The notes beneath the pieces were generated by a model. It was not told the DNA's origin and made no database searches. It saw nothing but the letters and a program-made list of their open reading frames with translations. A program made the translations under genes and the position numbers. A stretch of DNA of 64,000 nt, taken from the NCBI RefSeq assembly GCF_900188005.1, contig NZ_FZNR01000007.1, positions 248,001 to 312,000 of the forward strand, written 5' to 3'. The DNA is from Actinoplanes regularis (GTDB lineage Bacteria; Actinomycetota; Actinomycetes; Mycobacteriales; Micromonosporaceae). Positions 8,193-17,306 of this stretch are shown one piece after another. How positions within the stretch are numbered: position 1 is the stretch's first letter; each line of letters opens with the position of its first letter.

Positions 8193-9697
8193 GCACCATC
8201 GCGCATTGGATCGGCGGCGGGTACACCGCCGGAGCCGCCACTCGCCGAGCCCCGGTCCATCAGCCGGCAACCGGGGCGGTGCAGCATGAGGTACTGCTCG
8301 GCGAGCCGGACGATGTGGACGCCGCGGTCACCGCCGCCACGGCCGCGTTCGAGACGTGGCGGGAGGAGTCCCTGAGCCGCCGTACGAAGATCCTCTTCGC
8401 GTTCCGGGAGTTGGTCAGCGCCCGGGCCGGGCAGCTCGCCGAGATCGTCTCGGACGAGCACGGCAAGGTGCTCTCCGACGCCGCCGGGGAGGTCCAGCGC
8501 GGCCTCGAGGTGATCGAGTACGCCTGCGGGATTCCGGAGCTGCTCAAAGGCTCGTACTCGGATCAGGCGTCGGCCGGGGTGGACGTGTTCGGGTTCCGCG
8601 AGCCGCTCGGCGTGGTCGCCGGGATCACGCCGTTCAACTTCCCGGCGATGGTGCCGATGTGGATGCACCCGATCGCGATCGCCTGCGGCAACACGTTCGT
8701 GCTCAAGCCCAGCGAACGTGATCCGTCCGCGTCGGGATTCGTCGCGGAGCTCTGGCGGGAGGCGGGGCTGCCGGACGGCGTCTTCAACGTGGTGCACGGC
8801 GACAGGGTGGCGGTCGACGCGATCCTGCGGCATCCGGGGATCGCCGCGGTGTCGTTCGTCGGGTCCACGCGGGTCGCTCGCTACATCCATCGGGAGGCGA
8901 GCGCGGCCGGGAAGCGGGTGCAGGCCCTCGGCGGTGCCAAGAACCACGCGGTGGTGCTGCCCGACGCCGATCTCGCGTTCGCCGCCGACCAGCTCGCGGC
9001 GTCCGCGTTCGGGTCGGCCGGCCAGCGGTGCATGGCGGTGTCGGCGGCGGTCGCGGTCGGCTCCGCCGCCGGGGAACTGGCCGGACTGGTGGGCCGCAAG
9101 GCCGGCGAGGTGGTGGTCGGCCCGGGCCGGGACCCGGCCAGCGAGATGGGGCCGGTGATCACGGCGGCCGCGAAGGAGCGGATCGAGAACCTCATCGAGT
9201 CGGGGGAGCGGCAGGGCGCCTCCGTCACGGTCGACGGGCGGGGCCTGAAGATTCCCGGGTACGAGAACGGGTTCTTCGTCGGCCCGACCGTGCTGGACCA
9301 CGTCGGGACCGGGATGGACGTGTACCGCGAAGAGGTCTTCGGGCCGGTGCTGTCGATCCTGCGGGCGCCCGACGTCGACGCGGCGATCGAACTGATCAAC
9401 AGCAATCCGTACGGCAACGGGACGGCGATCTTCACCAACAGCGGCGCCGCGGCCCGCCGGTTCCAGCGGGGTGTGCACGTCGGCATGATCGGGATCAACG
9501 TGCCGATCCCGGTGCCGATGGCCTACCACTCGTTCGGCGGGTGGCGGGATTCGCTCTTCGGGCAGAGCCACATCTACGGGCCCGAGGGCGTCGCGTTCTA
9601 CACCCGGGCGAAGGTGGTCACCCAGCGCTGGCCGTTCGACGACCCCTCGGCGGGGCCGCAGGCCCGGGCCTCGCTGCACTTCCCGACGGCGCGGTGA
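8189..9697 (+). CDS. mmsA: CoA-acylating methylmalonate/malonate-semialdehyde dehydrogenase
   Basis: A 502-aa aldehyde dehydrogenase of the MmsA/IolA family. It oxidises malonate semialdehyde (and methylmalonate semialdehyde) to acetyl-CoA or propionyl-CoA with NAD+, the last step of inositol breakdown. Seen are ITPFNFPAMVPMWMHPIAIA, the nucleotide-binding GSTRVARYI, and the catalytic Cys in SAGQRCMAVS (about residue 281). No Glu lies at the usual ALDH general-base position; LGGAKNHAVV replaces it, as in CoA-acylating members. ATG 8189 is preceded by GGAGGT at 6 nt, delivered by the upstream repeat. The stop overlaps the next gene (GTGA). Confidence 0.93.
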   Translation: MSTIAHWIGGGYTAGAATRRAPVHQPATGAVQHEVLLGEPDDVDAAVTAATAAFETWREESLSRRTKILFAFRELVSARAGQLAEIVSDEHGKVLSDAAGEVQRGLEVIEYACGIPELLKGSYSDQASAGVDVFGFREPLGVVAGITPFNFPAMVPMWMHPIAIACGNTFVLKPSERDPSASGFVAELWREAGLPDGVFNVVHGDRVAVDAILRHPGIAAVSFVGSTRVARYIHREASAAGKRVQALGGAKNHAVVLPDADLAFAADQLAASAFGSAGQRCMAVSAAVAVGSAAGELAGLVGRKAGEVVVGPGRDPASEMGPVITAAAKERIENLIESGERQGASVTVDGRGLKIPGYENGFFVGPTVLDHVGTGMDVYREEVFGPVLSILRAPDVDAAIELINSNPYGNGTAIFTNSGAAARRFQRGVHVGMIGINVPIPVPMAYHSFGGWRDSLFGQSHIYGPEGVAFYTRAKVVTQRWPFDDPSAGPQARASLHFPTAR

Positions 9698-10599
9698 GCG
9701 GCGTGCGACGGCTGCGGCTCGGCAGCTGCCCGGACTCCTGGGGCGTCTGGTACGCCGACGACCCCCGGCAGACCCCGTGGTCACGGTTCCTCGACGAGCT
9801 CGTGCTGGCCGGCTACCGCTGGCTGGAACTGGGGCCGTACGGCTACCTACCGACGGATCCCGGACGGCTCGCGGACGAGTTGGCCGCGCGCGGGCTGAGC
9901 TGCGCGGCCGGGACGGTCGGCGGGGTCGGTGGCCCGCACCGGAACTTTCCGGACGTGGCCGCGGAGACCCGCCGGGTCGCCGAGCTGACCCGGGCGGCAG
10001 GTGGGCGCGACGTGGTGTTCGTACCGGTGCCGGGTTATCGGGACGACGCCACAGGCGGCTATCTCGAAGCGTCCGAGCTGGGGCCCGGGCAATGGCGGGC
10101 GCTGCTGGACAACACGAACACGCTGGGGCGGATCCTCGCCGAGGAGTACGGGCTGAGCCTGCGTTTCCATCCGCACGCCGACTACCAGGTGGAGAACCAG
10201 CAGCAGGTGGAGCGGTTCCTGGCCGGGACGGATCCACGGTTCGTGTCGTTGTGCCTGGACACCGGTCATCTGGCCTATCGCCGTGCCGACGTGCTGGGGC
10301 TGATCCGCGACTACCCGGACCGCATCGGGTACGTGCACCTCAAGCAGATGGACCCGGTCCTCGCCACCCGCGCGGCCGCCGAGGATCTGGCTTTCGCCCA
10401 GGCCGTCGCCCTCGGGGTGAGCGTCGCCCCGCCGTCCGGCGCCCCGGACGTGCCGGCCGTCCTCGCGGCGCTCGCCGCCCTTGACAGGGAGCTGTTCGTC
10501 GTGGTCGAGCAGGACATGTACCCGGTGGACTTCGACGTTCCGCTGCCGATCGCCACCCGCACCCGCAGATATCTCGAAGAGACGGGAGATTTCATATGA
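9694..10599 (+). CDS. iolE: Sugar phosphate isomerase/epimerase-fold protein, probable inosose dehydratase (IolE-like)
   Basis: A 301-aa xylose-isomerase-like TIM barrel (AP endonuclease 2 superfamily). In this operon it most likely dehydrates 2-keto-myo-inositol (inosose) to the trihydroxycyclohexanedione used by IolD. The opening LGSCPDSWGVW resembles IolE. Candidate divalent-metal ligands are Glu in WLELGPYGYL, Asp/His in CLDTGHLAY, His in GYVHLKQMD and Glu in VVVEQDMYPVD. An IolI/IolH-type isomerase cannot be excluded from sequence alone. Its start (GTG 9694) and stop both overlap neighbours by 4 bp. Confidence 0.72.
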   Translation: MSGVRRLRLGSCPDSWGVWYADDPRQTPWSRFLDELVLAGYRWLELGPYGYLPTDPGRLADELAARGLSCAAGTVGGVGGPHRNFPDVAAETRRVAELTRAAGGRDVVFVPVPGYRDDATGGYLEASELGPGQWRALLDNTNTLGRILAEEYGLSLRFHPHADYQVENQQQVERFLAGTDPRFVSLCLDTGHLAYRRADVLGLIRDYPDRIGYVHLKQMDPVLATRAAAEDLAFAQAVALGVSVAPPSGAPDVPAVLAALAALDRELFVVVEQDMYPVDFDVPLPIATRTRRYLEETGDFI

Positions 10600-11585
10600 G
10601 GCCTTTCCGGCGCGGCCTGCTCGCCACCGGTGCGGTGGTGGTCCTCGCGCTCACCGCCTGCAGCGGCGGCGGCCGGGAGGAGACCGACCCGGACACCACC
10701 ACCGGCGGCGGGAACGCTCCCGGCAGCTCCGGTTACACCATCGCCTTCGTGACCCACGAGACTCCCGGCGACACGTTCTGGGACAAGGTCCGCGCCGGTG
10801 CCGAACAGGCCGCCAAGGACGAGGGCGTCACCCTCAAGTACTCGAACGACCCGGACGCCGGCAAGCAGGCCGGCCTGATCCAGAGCGCGGTCGACGCCAA
10901 GGTCGACGGGATCGCGACCACCCTGGTCACTCCGGACGCCCTGACCGGCGCGGTCAAGTCGGCCACCGCCGCGGGCATCCCGGTGGTCGGCCTGAACGCC
11001 GGCATCGACCAGTACCAGAAGGTCGGCGCGCTGATGTACTTCGGCTCCGACGAGTCCCTCGCCGGCACCAGCCTCGGCAAGCGGATCGCCGGCGAGGGCG
11101 CCAAGCATCCGCTCTGCGTGATCCACCAGACCGGCTCGGTGGCCCTCGAGGCCCGCTGCGCCGGGGTCAGGAGCGCCGTCCCCGGCACGGAGAACCTGCA
11201 GGTCAACGGTGCTGACGACAGTGCCGTGACGACCACCCTGCAGGCCAAGCTCGCGCAGGACAAGTCGATCGACTACGTGGTGACGCTGGGTGCGCCGATC
11301 GCCCTCGACGCGATCAACGCCAAGCAGCAGGCGTCGTCCTCGGCCAAGCTGGTCACCTTCGACCTGAACCAGGAGATTGCCAAGCGGATCAAGGACGGCC
11401 AGGTGGAGTTCGCCATCGACCAGCAGCCGTACGTGCAGGGTTACCTGGCGGTCACCTCGCTCTACCTGTACCTGAAGAACGGTAATGACATCGGCGGCGG
11501 CAAGGCCGTACTGACCGGACCCTCGTTCGTGGACAAGACGAACATCGACAAGATCCTCCCGTTCACCGAGAAGAACACCCGGTGA
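10596..11585 (+). CDS. Sugar/inositol ABC transporter substrate-binding lipoprotein
   Basis: A 329-aa periplasmic-binding-protein (type 1, Peripla_BP_4) family protein. The N-terminus is a lipoprotein signal with the lipobox LTAC (Cys about residue 22), followed by a Ser/Gly/Thr linker. The mature domain begins YTIAFVTHETPGDTFWDKV, typical of ribose or inositol binding proteins, and includes the hinge region VTLGAPIALDAI. It should be anchored on the outer face of the membrane and feed the downstream permease. The operon context points to myo-inositol as ligand. Overlaps of 4 bp link it to both neighbours. Confidence 0.9.
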   Translation: MRPFRRGLLATGAVVVLALTACSGGGREETDPDTTTGGGNAPGSSGYTIAFVTHETPGDTFWDKVRAGAEQAAKDEGVTLKYSNDPDAGKQAGLIQSAVDAKVDGIATTLVTPDALTGAVKSATAAGIPVVGLNAGIDQYQKVGALMYFGSDESLAGTSLGKRIAGEGAKHPLCVIHQTGSVALEARCAGVRSAVPGTENLQVNGADDSAVTTTLQAKLAQDKSIDYVVTLGAPIALDAINAKQQASSSAKLVTFDLNQEIAKRIKDGQVEFAIDQQPYVQGYLAVTSLYLYLKNGNDIGGGKAVLTGPSFVDKTNIDKILPFTEKNTR

Positions 11586-12616
11586 GACATCTCGCGAGGC
11601 TGCTGGCGCGCCCCGAGGTGGGCGCGCTGGCCGCGGCGTTCGTGATCTTCGGGTTCTTCCTGCTGGTGGCGCCGTCGTTCCGCTCCTGGGCGTCGTTCTG
11701 CACCGTGCTCTACCAGTCGTCGACCATCGGGATCGTCGCGGTCGGCGTGGGCCTGCTGATGATCGGCGGCGAGTTCGACCTGTCAGCCGGCGTGATCACT
11801 ATCAGCGCCGGCCTGGTCAACTCGATGTTCTGCTGGTATTTCGGCGTCAACCTCTGGGCCGGCGCCCTGCTCTCCCTGCTCTTCTGCCTGCTCGTCGGGT
11901 TCCTGAACGGCTGGCTGGTGACGCGCACCGGGATCCCCAGCTTCCTGATCACACTGGGCACGTTCTTCGTGCTGCAGGGTGCGAACCTCGGCGTGACCAA
12001 GCTGGTCACCGGCTCGGTGTCGAGCCGTGACATCAGCGCGATCGACGGGTACGGCTCGCTTCAGCGGATCTTCGCGTCGAGCTCCACGCTGGGCTCCGCG
12101 ACGGTCTGGATCACCGTACTGTGGTGGGTCCTCTTCGTCGGGCTCGCGGCCTGGACGTCGCGGCGCACCCGGATCGGCAACTGGATCTACGCGGTGGGGG
12201 GCTCCGCCGCGAGCGCCCGCGCCGTCGGCGTCCCGGTGACCCGGACCAAGATCGGTCTGTTCATGACCGTCTCGTTCCTGGGCTGGTTCGTGGGCATGCA
12301 CTCGCTCTACCGGTTCAACACACTCCAGGCCGGCAACGGCGTGGGCAACGAGTTCCTCTACATCATCGCCGCCGTGGTCGGCGGGACGCTGCTGACCGGA
12401 GGGTTCGGCAACGCGCTCGGCTCGGCGATCGGCGCCTTCATCTTCGGGACGACCAGCCTGGGGATCGTCTACGCCGGCTGGGACCCGAACTGGTTCAAGG
12501 CGTTCCTGGGCGTGATGCTCCTGCTGGCGGTCCTGGTCAACACGTACGTCAAAAGGCTCGCCACCTCCTCCGCCGGGTTCTCCCGGTCGGTCTCGCCGGA
12601 AGGAGAACCGACGTGA
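11582..12616 (+). CDS. Sugar/inositol ABC transporter permease (RbsC-like)
   Basis: A 344-aa membrane protein of the BPD_transp_2 family with about 8-10 hydrophobic segments. Family hallmarks are VGVGLLMIGGEFDLSAGVI, FLITLGTFFVLQG, and GVPVTRTKIGLFMTVSFLGW, where the cytoplasmic coupling helix is expected. The start is GTG 11582, overlapping the binding-protein stop; the stop overlaps the ATPase GTG start. It would form a homodimer with the single-domain ATPase. Confidence 0.9.
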   Translation: MRHLARLLARPEVGALAAAFVIFGFFLLVAPSFRSWASFCTVLYQSSTIGIVAVGVGLLMIGGEFDLSAGVITISAGLVNSMFCWYFGVNLWAGALLSLLFCLLVGFLNGWLVTRTGIPSFLITLGTFFVLQGANLGVTKLVTGSVSSRDISAIDGYGSLQRIFASSSTLGSATVWITVLWWVLFVGLAAWTSRRTRIGNWIYAVGGSAASARAVGVPVTRTKIGLFMTVSFLGWFVGMHSLYRFNTLQAGNGVGNEFLYIIAAVVGGTLLTGGFGNALGSAIGAFIFGTTSLGIVYAGWDPNWFKAFLGVMLLLAVLVNTYVKRLATSSAGFSRSVSPEGEPT

Positions 12617-13392
12617 CCGAGCCGCTCGTCGAGCTGATCGGTGTCGGCCGGAACTACGGCCCGATCCGTGCCCTGCACGGCGTCGACCTGCGGGTCCGCG
12701 CCGGCGAGGTGACCTGCGTACTCGGCGACAACGGCGCCGGCAAGTCCACCCTGATCAAAATCATCTCAGGGCTGCACCCGCACACCTCCGGATCGCTGCG
12801 GGTGGACGGCGAGGACCGGCACTTCGGATCGCCCCGCGAGGCCCTGGACCTCGGCATCGCGACGGTCTATCAGGATCTGGCCGTGGTCCCGCTGATGGAG
12901 GTGTGGCGCAACTTCTTCCTCGGCTCCGAACTGACCTCCGGGCGCTTCCCGCTGGCCGGGATGCGGGTGCGCGAGATGAAACGGATCGCGGACCAGGAGC
13001 TCCGCAAGATGGGCATCGTGGTGGCCGACCTCGATCAGCCGATCGGAACGCTCTCCGGCGGCCAGCGGCAGTGCGTGGCGATCGCCCGGGCGGTCTACTT
13101 CGGCGCCCGGGTCCTGATTCTCGACGAGCCGACCGCGGCGCTCGGCGTGAAGCAGTCCGGGGTGGTGCTGAAGTACATCGCCGCGGCCCGCGACGCGGGT
13201 CTCGGCGTCATCCTGATCACCCACAACCCGCAGCACGCCTACCTGGTGGGGGACCACTTCGTGATCCTCAAACTGGGCACGGCCGTCCTCGACGCCCAGC
13301 GTGGCGGCGTCACCCTGAAGGACCTGACCACGCAGATGGCCGGCGGTGACGAAATCGCCGAACTGGCGCGCGAGCTGGAGCGCCCGTCATGA
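12613..13392 (+). CDS. Sugar/inositol ABC transporter ATP-binding protein, single domain
   Basis: A 259-aa ATPase with Walker A GDNGAGKST (about residues 38-46), Q-loop VYQDLAV, signature LSGGQRQ, Walker B VLILDEPTAAL and the H-loop His in LITHNPQH. Carbohydrate importers of the ribose class often use an ATPase of about 500 aa with two fused domains; here there is one domain, as in FrcA-type systems. The GTG start at 12613 overlaps the permease stop, and the stop overlaps the iolG start by 4 bp. Confidence 0.9.
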   Translation: MTEPLVELIGVGRNYGPIRALHGVDLRVRAGEVTCVLGDNGAGKSTLIKIISGLHPHTSGSLRVDGEDRHFGSPREALDLGIATVYQDLAVVPLMEVWRNFFLGSELTSGRFPLAGMRVREMKRIADQELRKMGIVVADLDQPIGTLSGGQRQCVAIARAVYFGARVLILDEPTAALGVKQSGVVLKYIAAARDAGLGVILITHNPQHAYLVGDHFVILKLGTAVLDAQRGGVTLKDLTTQMAGGDEIAELARELERPS

Positions 13393-14402
13393 CCGCACCC
13401 ACCACGCTCCGGGTCGGCGTGATCGGCACCGGCATGATCGGGCGGGACCACATCCGGCGGATGACCACGGTCCTCTCCGGGCTCGCCGTGGTCGCGGTCG
13501 CCGACGTCGATCCCACGGTCGCCGAGCGGGTGGCGGCCGAGGCGGGGGCGGTGGCCTTCCCGGACGGCCTGGACCTGATCGCCGCCGACTCCGTGGACGC
13601 GGTCCTGGTCTGCTCCTGGGGCGGGACGCACGAGCGGTACGTGCTGGCGGCCATCGCGGCCGGTAAACCGGTGTTCTGCGAGAAGCCGCTCGCCACCACC
13701 GAGAAAGCCTGCCTGCGGATCATGGCGGCGGAGGTCGCGCACGGCAGCAGACTGGTCCAGGTCGGCTACATGCGGCGGTACGACGCCGCCTACCTGGCGA
13801 TGAAGCAGACGCTGGAGAGCGGGGCGATCGGCGCGCCGCTGATGATGCACTGCGCGCACCGCAACGCCGGGGTCCCGGCCTTCTACGAGCCGGAGAACAC
13901 GATCACCGACACCGCGGTGCACGAGATCGACATGGTGCGCTGGATGTTCGGCAGCGAGATCGCCGCCGTCCGCGTGCTGCGGCCCCGGGCGAGCCGGAAC
14001 GCAGGGGACCTGCCGGACCCGATGCTGATCGTTCTGGAGCTCGCCAACGGGGTGCTGGTCGACGTCGAGATCTCGGTCAACGTCCGATATGGATATGACA
14101 TCCGGGGGGAGATCCTGGGGGAGGACGGTACGGTTTCGCTCGGCGATCCGGGGCTGATCTCGGTTCGTCGGGCGGGCCGGGTTGCCACTCCGGTGCCGGC
14201 GGACTGGCGCGACCGGTTCGGCTCCACCTACGACGTCGAACTGCGGGCGTGGGCCGACTCGGTTCTCGGCGGCGGCGTGAGCGGTGGCCCCGGGACCTGG
14301 GACGGGTACGCCGCCGCGGTGGTGTCCGACGCCGCGGTGCGCGCCCTGCGGACCGGCGAGCGGATCGAGGTCACCCTCGCCGAGCGGCCCGGGCTCTACT
14401 GA
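13389..14402 (+). CDS. iolG: Inositol 2-dehydrogenase (Gfo/Idh/MocA family)
   Basis: A 337-aa NAD-dependent oxidoreductase that should convert myo-inositol to 2-keto-myo-inositol, the entry step of the pathway. The Rossmann motif is VGVIGTGMIGRDH; FCEKPLATT carries the conserved Lys of the EKP motif; VQVGYMRRYDAAYLAMK and ITDTAVHEIDMVRWMFG match the IolG substrate region, with the catalytic Asp/His pair in the latter. It is the last gene of the operon and overlaps the ATPase by 4 bp. A large hairpin follows. Confidence 0.9.
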   Translation: MTAPTTLRVGVIGTGMIGRDHIRRMTTVLSGLAVVAVADVDPTVAERVAAEAGAVAFPDGLDLIAADSVDAVLVCSWGGTHERYVLAAIAAGKPVFCEKPLATTEKACLRIMAAEVAHGSRLVQVGYMRRYDAAYLAMKQTLESGAIGAPLMMHCAHRNAGVPAFYEPENTITDTAVHEIDMVRWMFGSEIAAVRVLRPRASRNAGDLPDPMLIVLELANGVLVDVEISVNVRYGYDIRGEILGEDGTVSLGDPGLISVRRAGRVATPVPADWRDRFGSTYDVELRAWADSVLGGGVSGGPGTWDGYAAAVVSDAAVRALRTGERIEVTLAERPGLY

Positions 14403-14490
14403 AAACCGATTCTGCTTTTCGGATGGTGCCGCTGCTCGAGGCGGGAACCAACGGGTTCTGGCCGTGGGCTGAGCAGTCCTGACGCGGAAG

Positions 14491-14547
14491 GGCCCGCCCG
14501 CCGCGCCGTGCCGTGCCGTGCCGGGGGCACGGTGCGGCGGGCGGGCC
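14491..14547. terminator. Bidirectional terminator between convergent iolG and the lectin-like gene
   Basis: A perfect 14-bp GC stem (GGCCCGCCCGCCGC, 14491-14504, with GCGGCGGGCGGGCC, 14534-14547) encloses a 29-nt loop holding GCCGT repeats. It lies between two convergent genes and ends 11 bp before the stop codon of the minus-strand gene. Confidence 0.75.
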
Positions 14548-14558
14548 GGCTCGACCGG

Positions 14559-16433
14559 TCAGGAGATCTCGGTGATCTTTCCGGTGTGCAGGGTGCCGTC
14601 GGCGAGCCGCGCCGCGTACGCCTGCAGAGCGCCCGGGTCGGCGTCACCGCGAACCGGAGCCGGCCAGGAGCCGCCGCTCCAGGTCTGGTTCCACACGCCG
14701 AGGCCGGACCGGACGGTGACCAGGTCGAGCTGCGACGCCGGCCAGCCCGCCACGGCCAGCGCTCGCACCTGTCCGGTGGCCGGGCTCTCGCCGCCACCGG
14801 GCAACAGGGACGCCGATCCGGTCCAGGCGGTGTCGTCGCCGGTGCGGTGATAGACGCTGCCCCACGCCGTGACCGCGAACAGGTGCAGGCCGCCGTCCGG
14901 TAGAGCGGCGGCGGACACATCCGCGATGTTGGTGTTCCCGTCGACCTGCATGGCGGTGCTGTTCCACACCCCGGCCGTGCTGCCGGTACGGTCCCGGACG
15001 CCGCTCGCGCCGGCCGTCAGCAGATGCAGCCGCTCGGTCACCGGATTGACGACGGCGGCGATCGAGGTGACATCGGCACTCGCGTCGACCTGCTTGGACG
15101 TCGTGGCCCAGGCCCCGCCGGCCGGCCGTACGCGGTACCAGACGCCCGAGCCCGGGACGAGCGTGAAGGCGTGCAGGTTGCCGTCCGGATCGGCGACGAT
15201 CGCCGCGTCGGTGATCCTCGCACTGGAGTCCGCCTGGGTCGCCGGGACCTCCCACGCGCCGTCCGTGCCCCGGGTGCGTGACCACATCCCGCTGCCCGGA
15301 ATCAGGGTGAGTACGTGCAGCCGGCCGTCCGTGTCCGCGGTGGCGGCGATCTGGCCGATCTTGAGGTTGCCGTCGATCCGGGTGGCCGTGCCGCCGGCCG
15401 TGTCGAACACCGCGCCGCGCTGGACGAGGTCCTCGACGCCGTAGTGCGGGTTCGCCACCCGGGCCTTGTAGAACTGCGCCCCAGACCTGGTCACCGACTT
15501 GGCGGGCCCGAAGAAGTCCAGCGTCGCGGTGCACCATTTGTTGATCGAGCCGCACGCCCCGGCCGGATTCTTGTAGTAATCCGCCTGGGTCTGGACGATC
15601 TGCCCGGACGGCTGCCCGCTGATCGACTTCACCGCACCGCGGTCGATCCCGGCGCCGGCGCCGGTGAGCTCCCGGGTGGCCTTGTCGTAGGTGTACACCC
15701 GGCCGTTGGTGGTGATCCACAGCTTGTCCGGGTCGACGGGGTCGGCCGACACGTCGTGCACGGCGTCCTTGCCGTTGCTGAGCACCCGGGTCCGGGCCGG
15801 GTCCTCGCGCAGGCCCGGAGCCGAGGCCGGACCGGTCACCTCGAGCGCCTTGAGGACCTGAACCTCGTCGTCCGTCCCGAATCCCGGGGAGCCGGCCACC
15901 CACAGCCGTTGGATCACCGGGTCCCAGAGCGCCGCGTGTGCCTGTTGGAGGGCGAACGTGGCCGACGAGCCCGAAGAGGTCGAGTACACCCGCACATAGC
16001 CGCCGTCGGTGGCGGCGACCGCCACGTTCCCGTCCGGCATCAGCTCGATCGAGTGCCGATTGTCCGTGCCGGGCGCCTTGTTCGCCCAGACCCGGTCACC
16101 CTCCGGATAGGTCGCCACCGTCGCGAGCCCCGCACCGTCCACCACGACGAGCCGCTGCCCGGCGGGTGTGTCGCGGATCCGGAAGTCGTTGCCGCCGTTG
16201 AACCCGGCGATCTCGGCGGCGGAGAAGCCCCGGGCCGCGGTCGGCGCCCAGGTCCAGCCCTCCCACGCCGAGGTCGCCGGGTCCAGCCGATAGATCTTGT
16301 TGGTGTTCTGGTCGCCGGCCAGGATCTTGTAGTCCGAAGTGGCCGCCGCCGCGGTGGCCGGTGCCACCGCGACCAGCGACAACCCACTTATCAGCGCCGC
16401 GAGAGCGGCGCCGGAACCCCGTGTGATCATCAT
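14559..16433 (-). CDS. Secreted beta-propeller / PLL-type lectin-like protein
   Basis: A 624-aa exported protein. The N-terminus is a classical signal peptide (hydrophobic ALISGLSLVAVAPATA, cleavage expected near ATAAAA). The N-terminal half starts DYKILAGDQNTNKIYRLDP, a pattern I associate with DUF6528 propellers. The C-terminal half (about residue 350 onward) has repeated blades of the form GxxxLHxxTLxPGSGxWxRxR with Trp, as in fucose-binding PLL-type or tectonin-like lectins. No catalytic motif was recognised. The role is probably extracellular carbohydrate binding. A TATATA-containing inverted repeat (GGATCC-9-GGATCC, 16435-16455) sits directly upstream of the start. Confidence 0.75.
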   Translation of the reverse strand: MMITRGSGAALAALISGLSLVAVAPATAAAATSDYKILAGDQNTNKIYRLDPATSAWEGWTWAPTAARGFSAAEIAGFNGGNDFRIRDTPAGQRLVVVDGAGLATVATYPEGDRVWANKAPGTDNRHSIELMPDGNVAVAATDGGYVRVYSTSSGSSATFALQQAHAALWDPVIQRLWVAGSPGFGTDDEVQVLKALEVTGPASAPGLREDPARTRVLSNGKDAVHDVSADPVDPDKLWITTNGRVYTYDKATRELTGAGAGIDRGAVKSISGQPSGQIVQTQADYYKNPAGACGSINKWCTATLDFFGPAKSVTRSGAQFYKARVANPHYGVEDLVQRGAVFDTAGGTATRIDGNLKIGQIAATADTDGRLHVLTLIPGSGMWSRTRGTDGAWEVPATQADSSARITDAAIVADPDGNLHAFTLVPGSGVWYRVRPAGGAWATTSKQVDASADVTSIAAVVNPVTERLHLLTAGASGVRDRTGSTAGVWNSTAMQVDGNTNIADVSAAALPDGGLHLFAVTAWGSVYHRTGDDTAWTGSASLLPGGGESPATGQVRALAVAGWPASQLDLVTVRSGLGVWNQTWSGGSWPAPVRGDADPGALQAYAARLADGTLHTGKITEIS

Positions 16434-16511
16434 GGGATCCTATATATACGGATCCCGACCTTTTCGCTCTGCGACAGGGCGGTGGCCTGCTCGGGCGGGG
16501 CGCTCGCGGGA

Positions 16512-16545
16512 GTGTCATCGCCGACGTCGTTGGCGGCGATGACAC
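16512..16545 (-). terminator. Hairpin downstream of the TetR gene
   Basis: A perfect 12-bp stem (GTGTCATCGCCG, 16512-16523, with CGGCGATGACAC, 16534-16545) and a 10-nt loop lie 79 bp beyond the TetR stop and upstream of the lectin-like gene on the same strand. A terminator is the simplest reading; an operator for the lectin-like gene is possible. Confidence 0.5.
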
Positions 16546-16623
16546 CCGGTCTCCAGGCGAATCCCGGCCCGCGTGCACTGGACGCTTCGCGGTGGTTTTC
16601 CGCCCTGCTGGGGCAACGTTAAC

Positions 16624-17262
16624 TCATTGTTCCGGTTGATCGCCTCGGTCAGTTGTTGTGTCTATTGTCCGAAGTCCGTCGAAAGCCAGCTGGACCACCG
16701 TGTCGGCGAGCGCCTCCGGCCGTCCGCGCTCCGGCCGGTACCACTCGACCAGCGAGTTGACCATGCCGAAAAGCAGCCGGGCCGCGGTCGCCGGGTCGAC
16801 GTCCGCGCGGATGCCGCCTTCCGCCTGCGCCTGTCTGGCCAACTCGGTGACGAGGGCGTCGAACTCCCGGCGGCGGGCCAGGGCGTGCTGCTCCACCTCG
16901 GTGTTCCCGCGGACGCGCAGCAGGAGGGTGACGAACTCCAGGCGCTGGGCGAGGACCAGGACACTGCTCCGGACCAGTTCCTTCAGGCGTACGGTCGCGG
17001 TCGTCTCCGCGTCACGCACCCGCGCGGCGGCCTCGAAGAGGCCGTCGACCGCCCGGTCCACCGCCATCGCCAGCAGTTGCTCCTTACCGCTGACATGGTG
17101 GTACAGGGTGGATTTGGTGATGCCGAGCGCCTCGGCCACGTCGAACATGCTGGTCGCGTCGTAGCCGTGGGTGTTGAACAGGCGGACGGCGGCGGCCAGC
17201 ACCGCGTCCACGTCGTGGCCGGGCCGGCCACGACGGCGCGGAACGGGTCGCGCGGTGTCCAT
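16624..17262 (-). CDS. TetR-family regulator, probable phenylacetate repressor (PaaR-like)
   Basis: A 212-aa TetR-type repressor. The N-terminal HTH covers VLAAAVRLFNTHGYDATSMFDVAEALGITKSTLYHHVSGKEQLL without gaps relative to the family (LYHHV is the recognition-helix end). The C-terminal ligand domain is typical of regulators of paa operons, where phenylacetyl-CoA is the usual inducer. It is divergent from paaN, and the intergenic DNA has an 18-bp palindrome of the PaaR type. ATG 17262 was chosen over the TTG nine bases upstream. It has no clear ribosome binding site and might be leaderless. Confidence 0.82.
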   Translation of the reverse strand: MDTARPVPRRRGRPGHDVDAVLAAAVRLFNTHGYDATSMFDVAEALGITKSTLYHHVSGKEQLLAMAVDRAVDGLFEAAARVRDAETTATVRLKELVRSSVLVLAQRLEFVTLLLRVRGNTEVEQHALARRREFDALVTELARQAQAEGGIRADVDPATAARLLFGMVNSLVEWYRPERGRPEALADTVVQLAFDGLRTIDTTTDRGDQPEQ

Positions 17263-17280
17263 GGGACGCAATATGTCAGA

Positions 17281-17297
17281 TCTCCCGACACGGGAGA
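17281..17297. repeat. Short inverted repeat in the TetR/paaN intergenic region
   Basis: TCTCCC-GACAC-GGGAGA is a perfect 6-bp inverted repeat between the two divergent starts. It could be a second operator or an untranslated-leader hairpin; function is unknown. Confidence 0.35.
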
Positions 17298-17306
17298 GCC
17301 GGGGGC

